A DNA stretch of 64,000 bases from contig NC_133390.1 in assembly GCF_047511655.1 (NCBI RefSeq), positions 132,361,583 through 132,425,582 on the forward strand. Reading direction: 5' to 3'. The notes beneath the pieces were generated by a model. The model was not told where the DNA came from, did not search any database, and worked only from the letters and a program-made list of their open reading frames with translations. This document shows positions 24,670 to 35,290 of the stretch, one piece after another. Within the stretch, counting starts at the first letter, position 1. Every line of letters starts with the position of its first letter. Source of the DNA: Castor canadensis (Eukaryota > Chordata > Mammalia > Rodentia > Castoridae). The translations under genes and the position numbers were made by a program.

Positions 24670-25124
24670 TGTATCAACTTTAGAGTTTGTGGTCTGGTAT
24701 TAAGATCCTTGATCCATTTTGAGTTAATATTGGTATAGGGTGATATACATGAATCTAGTTTCAGTTTTTTGCAGAATGCTAACCAGTTTCCCAGCAGTTT
24801 TTGTTGAAGAGACTGCTATTTCTCCATCATGTATTTTTAGCTCCTTTGTCAAAGATAAGTTGGTTATAGTTGTGTGGCTTCATGTCTGGGTCCTCTATTC
24901 TGTTCCACTGGTCTTCATGTCTGTTTTTGTGCCAGTACCATGCTGTTTTTATTGTTATTGCTTTGTAATATAGTTTGAAGTCAGGTATTGTGATACCTCC
25001 TGCATTGTTCTTTTGACTGAGTATTGCCTTGGCTATTCGTGGCCTCTTGTGTTTCCATATAAATTTAACAGTAGATTTTTCAATCTCTTTAATGAATGTC
25101 ATTGGAATTTTGATGGGAATTGCA

Positions 25125-25851
25125 TTAAACATGTAGTTCTAGTTTTATTGCATTGTGATCAGATAGTATGCACGGTATAATTTCTATTTTCTTATATTTG
25201 CTGAGGCTTGCTTTGTGCCCTAGGGTATGATCTATTTTGGAGAAGGTTCCACGGGCTGCTGAGAAGAATGTAGATTGTGTAGAAGTTGGATGAAATGTTC
25301 TGTAGACATCAAGTAGGTCCATTTGATCTTTTGTATATTTTAGATCTTGGATTTCTTTATTGATTTTTTGTTTGGATGACCTATCTATTAATGATAATGG
25401 AGTGTTAAAGTCTCCCACAACCACTGTGTTGGAGTTAATATATGCTTTTAGGTCTTTCAGGGTATGTTTGATGAAATTGGGTGCGTTTACATTGGGTGCA
25501 TATAGGTTGATAATTGTTATTTCTTTTCATCTATTTCCCCTTCTATTCTTTAATAATAAAAGAATGTCCTTCTTTATCTAGTTTGATCAATGTAGGTTTG
25601 AAGTCTACTTTGTGAGCGATCAGTATTGCTACTCCTACCTGTTTTCGGGGGCCATTGGCTTGGTAAATCTTTTTCCCACCTTTCATCCTAAGCCTATGCT
25701 TATTTCTGTCGGTGAGATGGGTCTCCTGTAAGCAACAAATTGTTGGATCTTCTTTTTTAATCCATTTCTTCAAGCGGTGCCTTTTGATGGGTGAATTAAG
25801 TCCATTAACATTAAGTGTTAGTACTGATAGGTATGTGGTGATTCCTGTCAT
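25125..25851 (-). pseudogene. L1 ORF2 N-terminal endonuclease domain (broken)
   Basis: ORF2 of the larger L1 starts at the ATG at 25851 with the usual LTLNVNGLNSPIKR opening and the CCLQETHL motif of the APE-type endonuclease, which nicks target DNA. A frame break near 25543 separates this from the second part (25424-25125), which carries VVGDFNTPLS and [10 protein letters not shown], the catalytic Asp/His region. At 25136 the sequence jumps straight into FNAIPIKIP, a motif from well inside the RT-C-terminal region, in another frame. About 1.5 kb of ORF2 is therefore deleted. Confidence 0.88.
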
Positions 25852-25869
25852 TTATTGTCTTAGTTGTTT

Positions 25870-27102
25870 GAAGGTTTGATTGTGTGTACCTAAGTTGAGG
25901 TTACTCTCTACTGTCTTGCTTTTTCTTTTCCTGTGGTTTGGTGCTGCCTGTCTTTTCATGGTTAAGTTGGGTGTCACTTTCTGTGTGCAGAATCCCTTGA
26001 AGAATCTTTTGTAGTGGTGGCTTTGTGGTCACATATTGTTTTAGTTTCTGCTTATCATGGAAGACTTTTATTGCTCCATCTATTTTGAATGATAGTTTTG
26101 CTGGGTAGAGTATCCTGGGGTTGAAGTTATTTTCATTCAGTGCCCAGAAGATTTCACCTCATTCTCTTCTTGCTTTTAATGTTTCTGTTGAGAAATCTTC
26201 TGTGATTTTGATGGGTTTACCTTTGTATGTTATTTGTTTTTTCTCTCTTACAACCTTCTATGTTTTTCCCCTGGTTTCTGAACTTGTTGTTTTAATGATG
26301 CTATGTCGTGGGGTAGTTCTATTTTGATCTGGTCGGTTTGGTGTCCTGGAGGCCTCTTGCATCTGTATGGGAATATCTTTCTCTAGATTTGGGAAATTTT
26401 CTTTTATAATTTTGTTGACTATATTACGCATTCCCTTTGCTTGCACCTCTTCTCCTTCTTCGATGCCCATGATTCTCAAGTTTGGTCTTTTGATGGAGTC
26501 GGTGAGTTCTTGCATTTTCTTTTCACAGGTCTTGAGTTGTTTAATTAATAGTTCTTCAGTTTTTCCTTTAATTACCATTTCATCTTCAAGTTCTAAGATT
26601 CTGTCTTCTGTTTGTTCTATTCTGCTGGATTGGCCTTCCGTTTTGTTTTGCATTTCTGTTTCATTCTTTTTGCTGAGGTTTTCCATATCCTGGGTAGTTT
26701 CCTCTTTAATGTTGTCTATTTTTGTCCTGAGTTTACTTATCTCTTTATTAAACTTGTTCTCTGTTTCACTTTGGTGATTATACAGTGCTTCTATGGTTTC
26801 CTTCATTTCTTCTTTTGCTTTTTCAAATTCTCTATTTTTGTTGTCTTGGAATTTCTTGAGTGTCTCCTGTACATTTTGGTTGACCCTATCTAGTATCATC
26901 TCTATAAAATTCTCATTGAGTACTTGTAGTATATCTTCTTTTAAATTATTCTTGTGGGCTTCATTGGGTTCTTTGGCATAGTTTATTCATTTTGTTAGAG
27001 TCTGGATCTGAGTATCTGTTTTCTTCATTTTCCCTCTGGTTCCTGTACTAATTTTTTGCTGTGGGGAAACTGGTTTCCCTGTTTTTTCTGTCTTTCCATC
27101 AT
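25870..27102 (-). pseudogene. L1 ORF1 (RNA-binding chaperone), decayed
   Basis: ORF1p is the trimeric coiled-coil RNA-binding protein of L1. The likely start is the ATG at 27102, aligned with the start of the plus-strand copy at 61883. A frameshift near 27010 breaks the N-terminus. The main open part (26899-26258) has a long heptad-rich coiled coil and then the RRM-type segment containing RPNLRIMGIEEGE. The C-terminal domain continues in broken frames to about 25870, just before ORF2. Order and spacing are normal for L1, but it is not translatable as one protein. Confidence 0.85.
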
Positions 27103-27879
27103 TGCCCTTGGTGTTGTTATTGTCCCTGTACTGTGTGCAAGTAAGTATTTTCTGTCTTATAATAACAGCACTAGCGATACTTAGAATGGAAGGGTGAGAG
27201 GGGATGGAAAGCAAAGAAGTTAAAGGAAAAGGGAAAAATAAATAATCAAGTAGAAAGAAAAAAAAACAAAACAAAGAAATGAACAAAAAAAGTTTCAAAG
27301 ATATAAACAGGGAGAGACAGTGTACTAATCAACCATAAGATGAAAAGGCATTAGAGAGACAGAGAGAGGATTGAAAATAAAAAATAAAAATAAAGATAAG
27401 AATAAAAATAAAAAATAAGTAAATGAAAGAAAAAAAATATATAAATAAAATAAAATAAAACAAAATGAAAAATAGAAAAAAAAACCCTCCAAGTTCAAAT
27501 GTAATGAAGTTTCATTCTTAATAATTTCGGTGTCCGTCTCAGCCTCCTATCCTGGAAATGGTGCCTCAGATGTTGTTCTGTAGTTGTCTCATCAAAGGGG
27601 ACACATAAAGTAGAACAAAACTGCACACACACATACACAAACACACAAACCCACAAAGCATCCCAAGTTATAATGCAATACAGTTTCAGTAAGTTTTTCA
27701 GTATGCAGGTGTAGTTTGGTTGCTTTCTCATCAAAGGTAGGGAGAGAGAAAAAAAAGAGTCTGGAGACAGTTCTGTGAATGGCTATCTGTGGCTGTGGTT
27801 CACCTGCCCGCTGCTGTTAGCCTGCTGTTGCTGGCAGCTTTATTTATGCAGATCTCAGGGGTGAGCTTAGCACTCACCT

Positions 27880-28290
27880 GGCCCTGCAGGCTTTGTTTAC
27901 TCAGAGTTCTCTTGTCTGGGATGCCACTGCTACAAGCTTTCCCCTTTCCAAGCACACCGGGGGAGGTGACACTGCACCCGCTTTCTCAGGCCTGCATGTT
28001 TGTTTACAGCTCACGTGGGAAGTGGGTCTTCCCCCCTCTCCTGTGGAGTTTTCCTCCCATAGCCGCTTTTACAAGCTTTCCCACTCCTGATTGCTGGGCG
28101 TGTGCTGCTGCTCCTGCCAGCCGGTGTGTTTGTTTACAGTTCACGTGGAAGGTGGGTCTTCCCCCTTCTCCTGTGGAGTTTTCCTCCCTCTGCCACTCTC
28201 ACAAGCTTTCCTGCTCCTGGTTGCTGGGCATGCCCCCCCGCTCCCCCTGGAGCCTCTCTGGCCAGGCCCAGCTTGTTTATTTACAGTTCC
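27880..28290 (-). repeat. Monomer-like tandem units in the L1 5' UTR
   Basis: The landmark 'tttgtttacag' recurs at about 28000 and 28130, and as 'tttatttacag' at about 28277. The landmark 'acaagctttcc' recurs near 27930, 28070 and 28200. The spacing of about 130-147 bp gives roughly three to four diverged units. The layout resembles the tandem monomers of murine L1 promoters, although the sequence is not one I recognise. Confidence 0.8.
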
Positions 28291-28633
28291 GGGAAGGATT
28301 CCCCTCCCCCCCTTCGGAGCTCAGGGCACCCCACCCTCTTTGCCACAGGTGGGTGTCGGTCTGTCCAGGGGGCTATGCTGTTCTGGCCCAGGGTTGTCTG
28401 TGGGAGTACTGCGTACCGCTTAGCTCACCTTGTCCGTGTCTTCTCAAGCCATCTGGACACAGGCGTCTGGCAGCCCGGGGGCCCTCCTGGTTTCTCCCTT
28501 TAACGTGAAGTGGAGATTCTCTGCACAGGCTGGAGGTGTGGAGGGGTCAAGGTTTTGCCTGCAAAGTGTGTCTCCAGTGTCTCTCCAAGATTTCAATATA
28601 GGAGGCTCGCTTTCTGCTTTCTCCCTCTAGCCA

Positions 28634-28642
28634 CCATCTTGG
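28634..28642 (-). promoter_or_regulatory. YY1-type site at the L1 5' end
   Basis: On the element's strand the bases read 'ccaagatgg' within the first 20 bp of the L1. A YY1 site in this place is established for human L1 and helps set the transcription start. Its role here is inferred. Confidence 0.6.
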
Positions 28643-28650
28643 AATCAATC

Positions 28651-28664
28651 CTTAATTGACTTTT
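28651..28664. repeat. Target-site duplication, high-coordinate copy
   Basis: Exact partner of 19955-19968 ('cttaattgactttt'). The ancient L1M sequence resumes immediately after it. Confidence 0.92.
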
Positions 28665-29136
28665 GAATGCTGAACCAGCCTTGTATATTTGGACTAAATC
28701 TTACTGGCTTTTGATATACAGTTCTTTTTATACACTATTGAATTTGATTTGCTAATATTTTATTAAGAATTTTCCATCTATAATAATGAGAAATACTGAT
28801 AGTTTTATTTTCTTAAAATATCTTTGTCCAATTTTGAAATTAGGATATTACTGGCCTCTGAGAATGAATTAGGAAGCATTACCTCTGCTTCTATGATCTG
28901 GAAGAGACTTATATAAATTTCTCCTTGAATATTCAGTAGAATTTACCAGTGAGCCCATTTGGGCCTGGTGCTTCCAGCTTTAGAAAGTTACCAATTATTG
29001 GTTCAACTTCTTTAATAGATGTAAGTGTATACAAGTTGTGTGTTTCTGTCTGTATTTGGCAGAATGTATCTTTCAAGGAGTTGGTCCACTTCACCTATGC
29101 TATCAGATTTGATGGCATAGAGTTGTTCATAATATA

Positions 29137-29172
29137 TTCTCTCTCTCTGTCTCTGTCTCTCTCTCTCTCTCT
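29137..29172. repeat. (CT)n microsatellite
   Basis: A short CT array with GT interruptions, directly before a minus-strand SINE. Confidence 0.9.
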
Positions 29173-29189
29173 GCATTTATTAGTTACTG

Positions 29190-29372
29190 GGGATTGAACT
29201 CAGGGCCTTGTGTCTGCTGCTTGAGCTGTGCCCCTAGTCATTTTGGTTTTAGTATGTTTTACAGATAGCATCTCATGCTAACTTTGCCTGGGCTGGCATC
29301 AAACCATGATCCTCCTACCTCAGCCTCCTGAATAGCTGGGATTACAGGCATGCACTACCCTACCTAGCCATA
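29190..29372 (-). repeat. Dimeric B1-ID SINE
   Basis: On the minus strand a 7SL/B1-like left monomer ('gtgcatgcctgtaatcccag' and 'caggaggctgaggtaggagg') is followed by an ID-like right monomer ending 'gagttcaatccccagtaac'. This is the B1-dID arrangement of non-murid rodents. Confidence 0.85.
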
Positions 29373-29825
29373 ATAATCCTTTATTGTCCATTTAATTTCC
29401 AGGGGTTGTGTGGTTATATTCTTTCTGCCATTTCTTATATTATTGATGTGTCCCTTCTTTTCTTCCTTAGTTGGCCTAGCTAGAGGCTTATCAATTTTAT
29501 TGAGATTTTCAAGCAACTATCTTAGTTTCATTGATTTTTCTCTATAGAGTTCCTGTTTGCAATTTCATTTCTTGCTCCTCTAATATCTATTATTTCTTTT
29601 TTTCTGACTACTTTGGACTTAATTTGCTCTTCTTTTTCTAGTTCCTCAATGTGAAAGCTTAGATTATCAATTTTAGACTTTTCTTCTTTTCTGACATGCT
29701 AATTCAATGCTATAAATTTCCCTCTAAGCACTGCTTTCACTGCATACCACATATTTTGAAGGGCTGTATCTTTATTTTCATTTATGTCAATATTTAAATG
29801 ATATTTTAATATCTCTTATTTTTTT

Positions 29826-30140
29826 GGTAGTACTGGGGTTTGAACTCAGGGCTTTGCTTTCGTAAAGGAGGCACTCTACTGCTTGAGCCGTGCCTCCAGC
29901 CCCTTTTTACTCTGGTTATTTTGGAGAAAGGGCCTTGCTTTTTGCTCATACTGGTCTGGACTGCAATCCTCCTATTTATGCTTCTTGCCATTGCTGGGAT
30001 GACAGGCTTGTGCCACCATGCCCAGCTGTTTTCCTTTAGATCGGGGGCAAGGGAATCTTACAAACATTTTTTGCCCAGGCTGGCCTAGAATCACAATCTT
30101 CCTGATCTCAGACTCCTGAATAGCTTGAGATGACATGTCT
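29826..30140 (-). repeat. Dimeric B1-ID SINE with an extra partial B1
   Basis: On the plus strand 'tactggggtttgaactcagg' begins the inverted ID part. It passes into inverted B1 sequence ending near 30025 ('gtgccaccatgcccagc'). A second partial inverted B1 ('gcccaggctggcctagaatc') sits at about 30070-30135, either a second insertion or a trimer. Confidence 0.8.
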
Positions 30141-31067
30141 GTTAGTGATTTTAATGCCTGTGAAGTTTCTTATTTGATCCCTGTGTTATTTAATTTCCAA
30201 GTGTTTTTAAAATTTTTCTAGTTATCTCTCTATTTTGATTTCTATTGTATTCCATATGGTCTGTAGCACATGCTTTACATAGGTTTATTTTGTGCCCCGG
30301 AACATGATCCATCTTGGCTCCACATGATCTTGAGAGTCATGTGTATTTTCCTGTTGCTGGATGAAGTAGTTGATAGATGTTAACCATATCCAGTTTACTA
30401 TGCTGCTGTTCTGTTCAACTATGTCCTTATTGGTCTTCTGTCTGCTGAATATGTTCATTGCTGGTTGAGCAGTAGCGAAGTCTCCAACCACAATAGGATT
30501 ATTCTATTTCTTCTTGTATTTCTGTCAGTTTTTATGTCTTCTTGAAGAAATTATCAGTTCATCATTATATAATGCACTTTTTTTATACCAGATAACCAGA
30601 TAGCTTTCCTTTCTCTGAAAGTCTTCTCTGTCTAAAGTTAATAAAGCTATTCCCACTTTTTTTTCAGTTGGTTTTAGCATAGTATACTTTCTTTATTTAC
30701 TTTGAGTCCCTTTTAATCGCATATAGTTATATATTAAAAGTGGATGTCTTGTAGGCAACATGTATTTGAGTCCTTTTTTTTGTCTCACCTGGAAGTCTAT
30801 GTTTTAACTGGTGTATTTAGATAATCGACTTTACAGTGGTGATTGGTAAAATTTGATTAGTGTATACTATGTTTCTTTCTGTTTTCTGTTCCTTGCCTTT
30901 GTTCTTATTTCAGTCTTCTACTCTTATTTTTCTGTTTATGGTTATAATTGAGTGTTTCATATGATTTTATCTTCTTTCTTAGTATATCAGTTAAACCTTG
31001 TTTTTAACTTGTTTTGAGAGATTGTTCTAAATATACATTTACAACTAATCCAAGTGGTCCATTTTCT

Positions 31068-31265
31068 TTTTTATTGTGGTACTAGGGCTTGATCTCTGGG
31101 TCTACACCTTGAGCCACTCCACCAGACTTTCTTTTGTGATGTTTTTTTTTTCCAGATATGGTCTCTTGAACTATTTGCCCAGGCTGGCTTTGAACTGCAA
31201 TCTTCCTCATCTATGCCTTCTGAGTAGCTAGAATTAGAGGCATGAGCCACTGGTGCCCAGCTTTC
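31068..31265 (-). repeat. Dimeric B1-ID SINE
   Basis: The plus strand reads 'tggtactagggcttgatctc' (inverted ID), then 'tgcccaggctggctttgaac' and 'gcatgagccactggtgccca' (inverted B1). It is inserted in old L1M sequence. Confidence 0.85.
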
Positions 31266-31562
31266 ATTTTTAGATAACACTATGTACTACTTGACAGGTT
31301 GTCCATATAACTTAAAATAACAAAATGATTCTAATTCTACTTACTTGCCCAAATTTTCACATTTATTTAACTGGCCTATCCCCTGTGGGAGTTTGTGTTC
31401 ATTAAAGTCTACATGATCTTATGAAAAAGATTGTTCAGAGTACAATATGTGTACTTCTTTCTCTCAGTGGCATTTGCATTTTAAATGAGAATGTTCGTTG
31501 ACTCAAAAGGAATGACTCTCTAATGACTAAATTTTAGAGAGGTTGGTTGGGGCAGAGATTTT

Positions 31563-32365
31563 TGAGTTGGGTTTTTCTGTTGCCATATCTTAGGTCAGAC
31601 TATCCCTCCTGAGCTATGCTCTGGTCCCGTGCACTGCCCAGATTGCTGCACAAAAGCTAGATGAAGCATGCTGGGGCTGGCTTTCTGTTCCTTCTCATAC
31701 ACCCTTCAAGGCTTTTCTGTTAGTGAAAGGAGGGCTCATGGATGAGGAGAGAGTGTTCTGGCTTTGTTCTTCAGAATGAAGCTGGTTAATTCATGAATAA
31801 CTTATTTCCTCTGTCTTGTCACATCTGCGATGCCCTGTTGAGAATAGGGCTGAGTTCCTAGGGGTTTAACTCTGTCTAGATGTAATGTTTAAATTCAATC
31901 AGGAATTCTCAAATAGCGACCCTGCCACCTGATGCATCAGGATGACCTGGGAGGATTAAAGCAAAGAAAACATCAATCACTACTACCTTTTTTGGAGACA
32001 ACTTTTAGAGCTTTAGACATCTGAGTAATACATAAGAACCAGTGTATTTTATTTAAACAGCCAGGAGACTAAACACATTTTTTAGGTGGCTGTTTAAAAT
32101 TGAGACACATTTCCACCCCAAAGCTCCTCCCTGCACACTAGGAATTTTGAAACCTGTCCCAGGAATCTCATCATGACACTGATAAGCATTCCAATGTGCA
32201 TCCCCCCAAAGGAGTGCTTTTAACACGATCCACAATGATAGCATTAACATGCTGAACAATCAGCAATAATTCCTTAGGATCAAATATCTAGTCAGGCTGA
32301 GTTTTTTAGCTGTTGGTTCATACAACTCAGGAACCAAGCCAAGTCTGCCATTGCATTTTATTGAT
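31563..32365. other. No gene; possible DNA transposon relic
   Basis: No gene recognised. 'ctgatgcatcaggatgacct' at about 31930 recalls MER5-type hAT relics but is too short to call. Confidence 0.4.
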
Positions 32366-32412
32366 CTATGCTAAGTAAATGTTCTACCACTGAGCCATAA
32401 CCCCAGGCCTGT
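32366..32412 (-). repeat. Partial ID SINE
   Basis: The inverse complement begins 'cctggggttatggctcagtg' and continues as an ID 5' region. The rest of the element is missing. Confidence 0.6.
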
Positions 32413-32497
32413 TTCATCTCTTTTAATCCATAGATTTCTCTTCTCTCTCTTCTTTTCCTTAACTACTTATATATTGAAGAAACTGGGTCTATGGTCC

Positions 32498-32650
32498 CTT
32501 AGTGCTTCTCAAATTTTATTATCCACATAAATCACCTGAGAATTTTGTTTAAATGCAATTTCCAATCCAGGAAGTCTGAGATGGGATTTGGTGTTTCTGA
32601 TCTGCTCCCAAGTAATGCTGAAGATATTGGTTCTCAGAACACACTTGGGG
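32498..32650 (+). mobile_element. MER5A-like hAT DNA transposon relic
   Basis: The block begins 'agtgcttctcaaattttatt' and passes 'aatcacctgagaattttgtt'. It ends 'ggttctcagaacacactt', an imperfect inverse of its start, as in the non-autonomous MER5A elements. It has no coding capacity. Confidence 0.65.
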
Positions 32651-32924
32651 TAATGAGGCCACTAAAAAAGAAGACTGCAGAGGTGGTAATACTCCTTCCC
32701 CTATGCTCCCTGTAAATTGGAGTCAGACCCTGGGCCCTGGTCAGGTTCAAGTCCAACACTAGGTAAACACATTTGCAGGTGGTGTGTGCCTCCCTATCAC
32801 ATCGAGGGGGTCTGCACATTAGAGTATCGAATCTCAGGGGCTGGCTGCTCTCCAAGTCCTCCTAGTTCTCATCTTCTGCAGTCTCACTTGAGCTCTCTGG
32901 GCTGGTGTAACGTACCTTAGCCTG

Positions 32925-33335
32925 GTGGCTTCAATGACAGGCATTTATTCCCCATAGTTCTGGAGTCTGGAAAGTTCAAGATGAAAGAGCCGATAGATCC
33001 CAGGTCTGGAGAGGAGCTGATTGCTGGATTCCAGGCACCGTTTTCTCAATGTGACCTCACAGGGCAGAGAGAACAGTAAGAGGAAGCAATCTCCCTTGAT
33101 CTCTTCTATTTTTTTTTTATTTTTTCCAGTTTATTTCTTTAATTTTTAAAATTTTATTGTTTTCACATTTACTCACATGTGTATGCATTGTTTCGACCTT
33201 GATCTCTTCTTATAGAGGCTCCCCCTTCATGAGTAAATGCCTTCTCAATGGCCTCACCTCCTAATACCACCCCTTTGGGGGAGAGAGTTTCAACATATGA
33301 TCGTGGGGGAAACCCTAATATGCAGTCCACAATAA
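32925..33335. repeat. Old interspersed repeat, interrupted by a short L1 tail
   Basis: It shares 'ttccccatagttctggagtc', 'cctaataccacccc' and 'tttcaacatatgatcg' with common ancient mammalian repeats and with the blocks at 2958, 41400 and 43652. The class is not assigned. An 89-bp L1 tail has inserted at 33108-33196. Confidence 0.5.
33108..33196 (-). mobile_element. Ultra-short L1 3' end insertion (89 bp)
   Basis: Flanked by exact 14-bp duplications 'ccttgatctcttct' (33094-33107 and 33197-33210). On the plus strand it is a T-rich run followed by 'tcacatgtgtatgcattgtt', the last bases of the local L1 3' end. This is an extreme 5' truncation. Confidence 0.88.
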
Positions 33336-33417
33336 GCCTATAGTTGAAAGTTTTGGGTGGGAAGTTTGAATTTTGCACTGGCTTAGCTGGTAGGCATTCC
33401 TGCTTAGGTGATGTAGG

Positions 33418-33798
33418 TTGTCTGGGTCCAGAGGATTCCACCTACCTTTACTTTTACTGAGGCTTCACATGAGAAGGTTCACCAGAATGTCTTCATCACA
33501 TTTTGCTAGTCATCGCAGGAAGGATTTAAGTAGTAAAATGATTAGAACTAATATTGCTCATAGAAAATCACTATCTTGGAAAGAAAAAAGATACAAGGAA
33601 CATGAACAAAATAGACACTTTGGTTTAAATGATGTCAACCTTCCAACCTTGGTAAGTATAGTTCTTGTTAACATAGATGAGACATTGCAAGACCTCGTTC
33701 CAGAAAAGACCAATACCAAGCCAAAACTTGAAGATGAATATTACATAGGAGTTGTAAAGATAGGAGTTGTAAATATCTTTCTCGTCATACTGACTTAA
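33418..33798 (+). other. Unrecognised 126-codon open frame
   Basis: A Lys/Arg/Asn-rich frame with the segment HEQNRHFGLNDVNLPTL and, just after it, a splice-donor-like 'ttggtaagtat'. I recognise no family. Directly downstream (33840 on) is old L1 ORF1/ORF2 junction sequence, so this could be decayed L1 ORF1 or a small retrocopied exon. I do not propose a function. Confidence 0.2.
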
Positions 33799-33839
33799 AG
33801 AGGAATGCTGCCAATGTTTCACCAAGAATTCATTGGCAA

Positions 33840-34860
33840 CACATCTGCACTATGAGAAGGATTAAAGGAACTTCATCAGGGAGGAGGAAAACAACACCAG
33901 ATGGCAATTCAGATCTGCACAGGAACAAAGCAGGCTATCCAGAGTAAACTATAGAAGACTTTCCCTCCATGCTTTAAATTTCTTTAATGATGATTGATTA
34001 AAGGAAAAAGCAATATATTATAGAATATATGATGAAAATAGGATAAAGAATGGAAAATGAAAGTGATAGAAATATACAATTGTAGCATTCCTAAGCTGTA
34101 TGTTTAATGTTATTTGAAGATACACAATGAGTTTATGGTGTACATTGTAACCTACAGACCAAGCAGAAAAAAGGCAGAGGAGCATACATAAATAAGCCAA
34201 AATGAATATAAAATGGATGATAAAAAATACTGAATCCAAAAATAGCAAAGAGAATATATAACAGGTGGATAAGACAAAAAACAGATGAAAAGATGGAATA
34301 TTTAAATGCGATGACACAGCAAAGATATGAATGATCTAAACACAATAGTTAAAAAGCAAATATTTTCATATTGAAAAACAAGTGAGACAGCTACAGCTTC
34401 TCTTCAAGAACCCGTTTCATGTATAAAGTCACAGATAGTTTAAATGTAAAAGGCTAGAAATGATGTCCCATGCAAAGGTAACGTGGAATGGCTATATTAT
34501 TATCACATAGAGTAAATGGCAGAGGAAAAAACAGTCAGATTACATGAGATAAAGGGGACACTTGATAACACTTAAAAGATCAGTTTGTCAAGTGACTGCA
34601 ACAAACTAAATGCAAATGGACCCATTTGCAGGGCTTCACAGCACACAAACTAAAAACTAGTAGAAGTGAAAGGAAAAATAGAAAAATTCACAATTGCAGT
34701 TGGAGATTTTCATACTCCTTTCTCAGAATTGTTAAGTAGAAATTGGTAATGCTCTAAATACTTGACAATGCTGTTTAACCAACTTAGAGAACAGTCCACC
34801 CAATGGTGGGGTGGAAAATTCTTTTAAAGGTCACAGCAATCATTCATGATGATTGTTAAT
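33840..34860 (+). mobile_element. Ancient L1M fragment: ORF1 end to ORF2 endonuclease
   Basis: The segment 'aaaggaacttcatcagggag' followed by 'acaccagatggcaattcaga' matches the end of L1M ORF1 and the ORF1-ORF2 spacer. At about 34690-34740 the plus strand encodes a VGDFHTP-like endonuclease motif, and 'gtcacagcaatcattcatg' type sequence follows. No frame is intact. Confidence 0.6.
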
Positions 34861-35009
34861 CTAGAGTCAAATTCTGGATCATAAAACAAGTCTCAATACA
34901 TCTGGAAGGAAAGAAACCATACAGACTGGGTTGAATTGAACAAAGTAAAATATACTCACAGCTGGATACATCAGGAAACCCCTTTGAACATTGACTTTGG
35001 AATTCAAAA

Positions 35010-35290
35010 TTAAAGATAGGATTGTAAAATAGATACAGTGTGGGGTAGATACTTGTGGGATAGGGGAGAGTGAATGAAGGAGGTGAAGGTGAAGGAATAT
35101 GGTTGATGGACTTCATATACATACATGAAATAGAACGATGAAACCTCTTGCAAGTGATTTGAATAGGGAGAGAGGGTTCGGGAGATGGTGAGAGCGGTCT
35201 AAGCAATGTACAATGTAAGGCTGTTAGGAATTAACACAATGATTCCCCCCTGTACAATGATACATCCTAATAAAGTGAAAACAAGAAGAA
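35010..35290 (+). mobile_element. L1 3' UTR end of an older subfamily
   Basis: A G/A-rich 3' UTR with 'gaaacctcttgcaagtgatt' and 'cccctgtacaatgatacatc', ending in 'ctaataaagtgaaaac', typical of older rodent L1 tails. It is probably the tail of the fragment upstream, with the middle lost. Confidence 0.5.

Larger units (their letters stand above)
19969..28650 (-). mobile_element. LINE-1 with both ends present, interrupted by nested L1s
   Basis: This minus-strand L1 lies between exact 14-bp target duplications. Its 5' end (28650) reads, on its own strand, through a 'ccaagatggtggc' start typical of L1 5' UTRs. Its 3' end (19969) is the lineage-specific L1 tail ('attattcatatgtgcataca' on the plus strand, next to a T-rich run). 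In order it holds a 5' UTR of about 1.5 kb, decayed ORF1, the ORF2 endonuclease domain, an internal deletion at about 25136, the ORF2 C-terminal region, and the 3' UTR. Two later L1 insertions (21740-24669 and 20694-21118) split it. Without them the element is about 5.3 kb. It is dead: frames are broken and most of the reverse transcriptase is missing. Confidence 0.9.
27103..28650 (-). promoter_or_regulatory. L1 5' UTR / internal promoter region
   Basis: This is the upstream region of the minus-strand L1. An A-rich (T-rich on the element's strand) block sits at 27230-27485, then a GC-rich block at 27790-28600 with tandem units. L1 5' UTRs carry an internal RNA polymerase II promoter; that this one ever drove transcription is inferred from position. 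The plus-strand open frames of up to 239 codons here lie antisense to the element and show the tandem units as repeated peptides. Confidence 0.75.
28665..31560 (-). mobile_element. Ancient L1M-type LINE-1, 5' part (continuation)
   Basis: This continues the element of 17536-19954. Degenerate RT sequence follows 28665. The endonuclease region near 30285-30491 retains a VGDF-like motif on the minus strand, and AT-rich ORF1/ORF2 junction-like sequence runs to about 31560. Frames are fully broken. Three dimeric SINEs have inserted into it. The far limit is approximate. Confidence 0.6.

Noticed and set aside
24671-25136. Apparent internal tandem duplication of an ORF2 segment (matching 23403-23868)
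   Set aside because: The 13-bp duplications show that a second, related L1 was inserted. The two similar segments belong to two different elements.
27789-28508. 239-codon open frame, plus strand
   Set aside because: It lies antisense to the L1 5' UTR, and its repeated peptide blocks simply mirror the tandem units.
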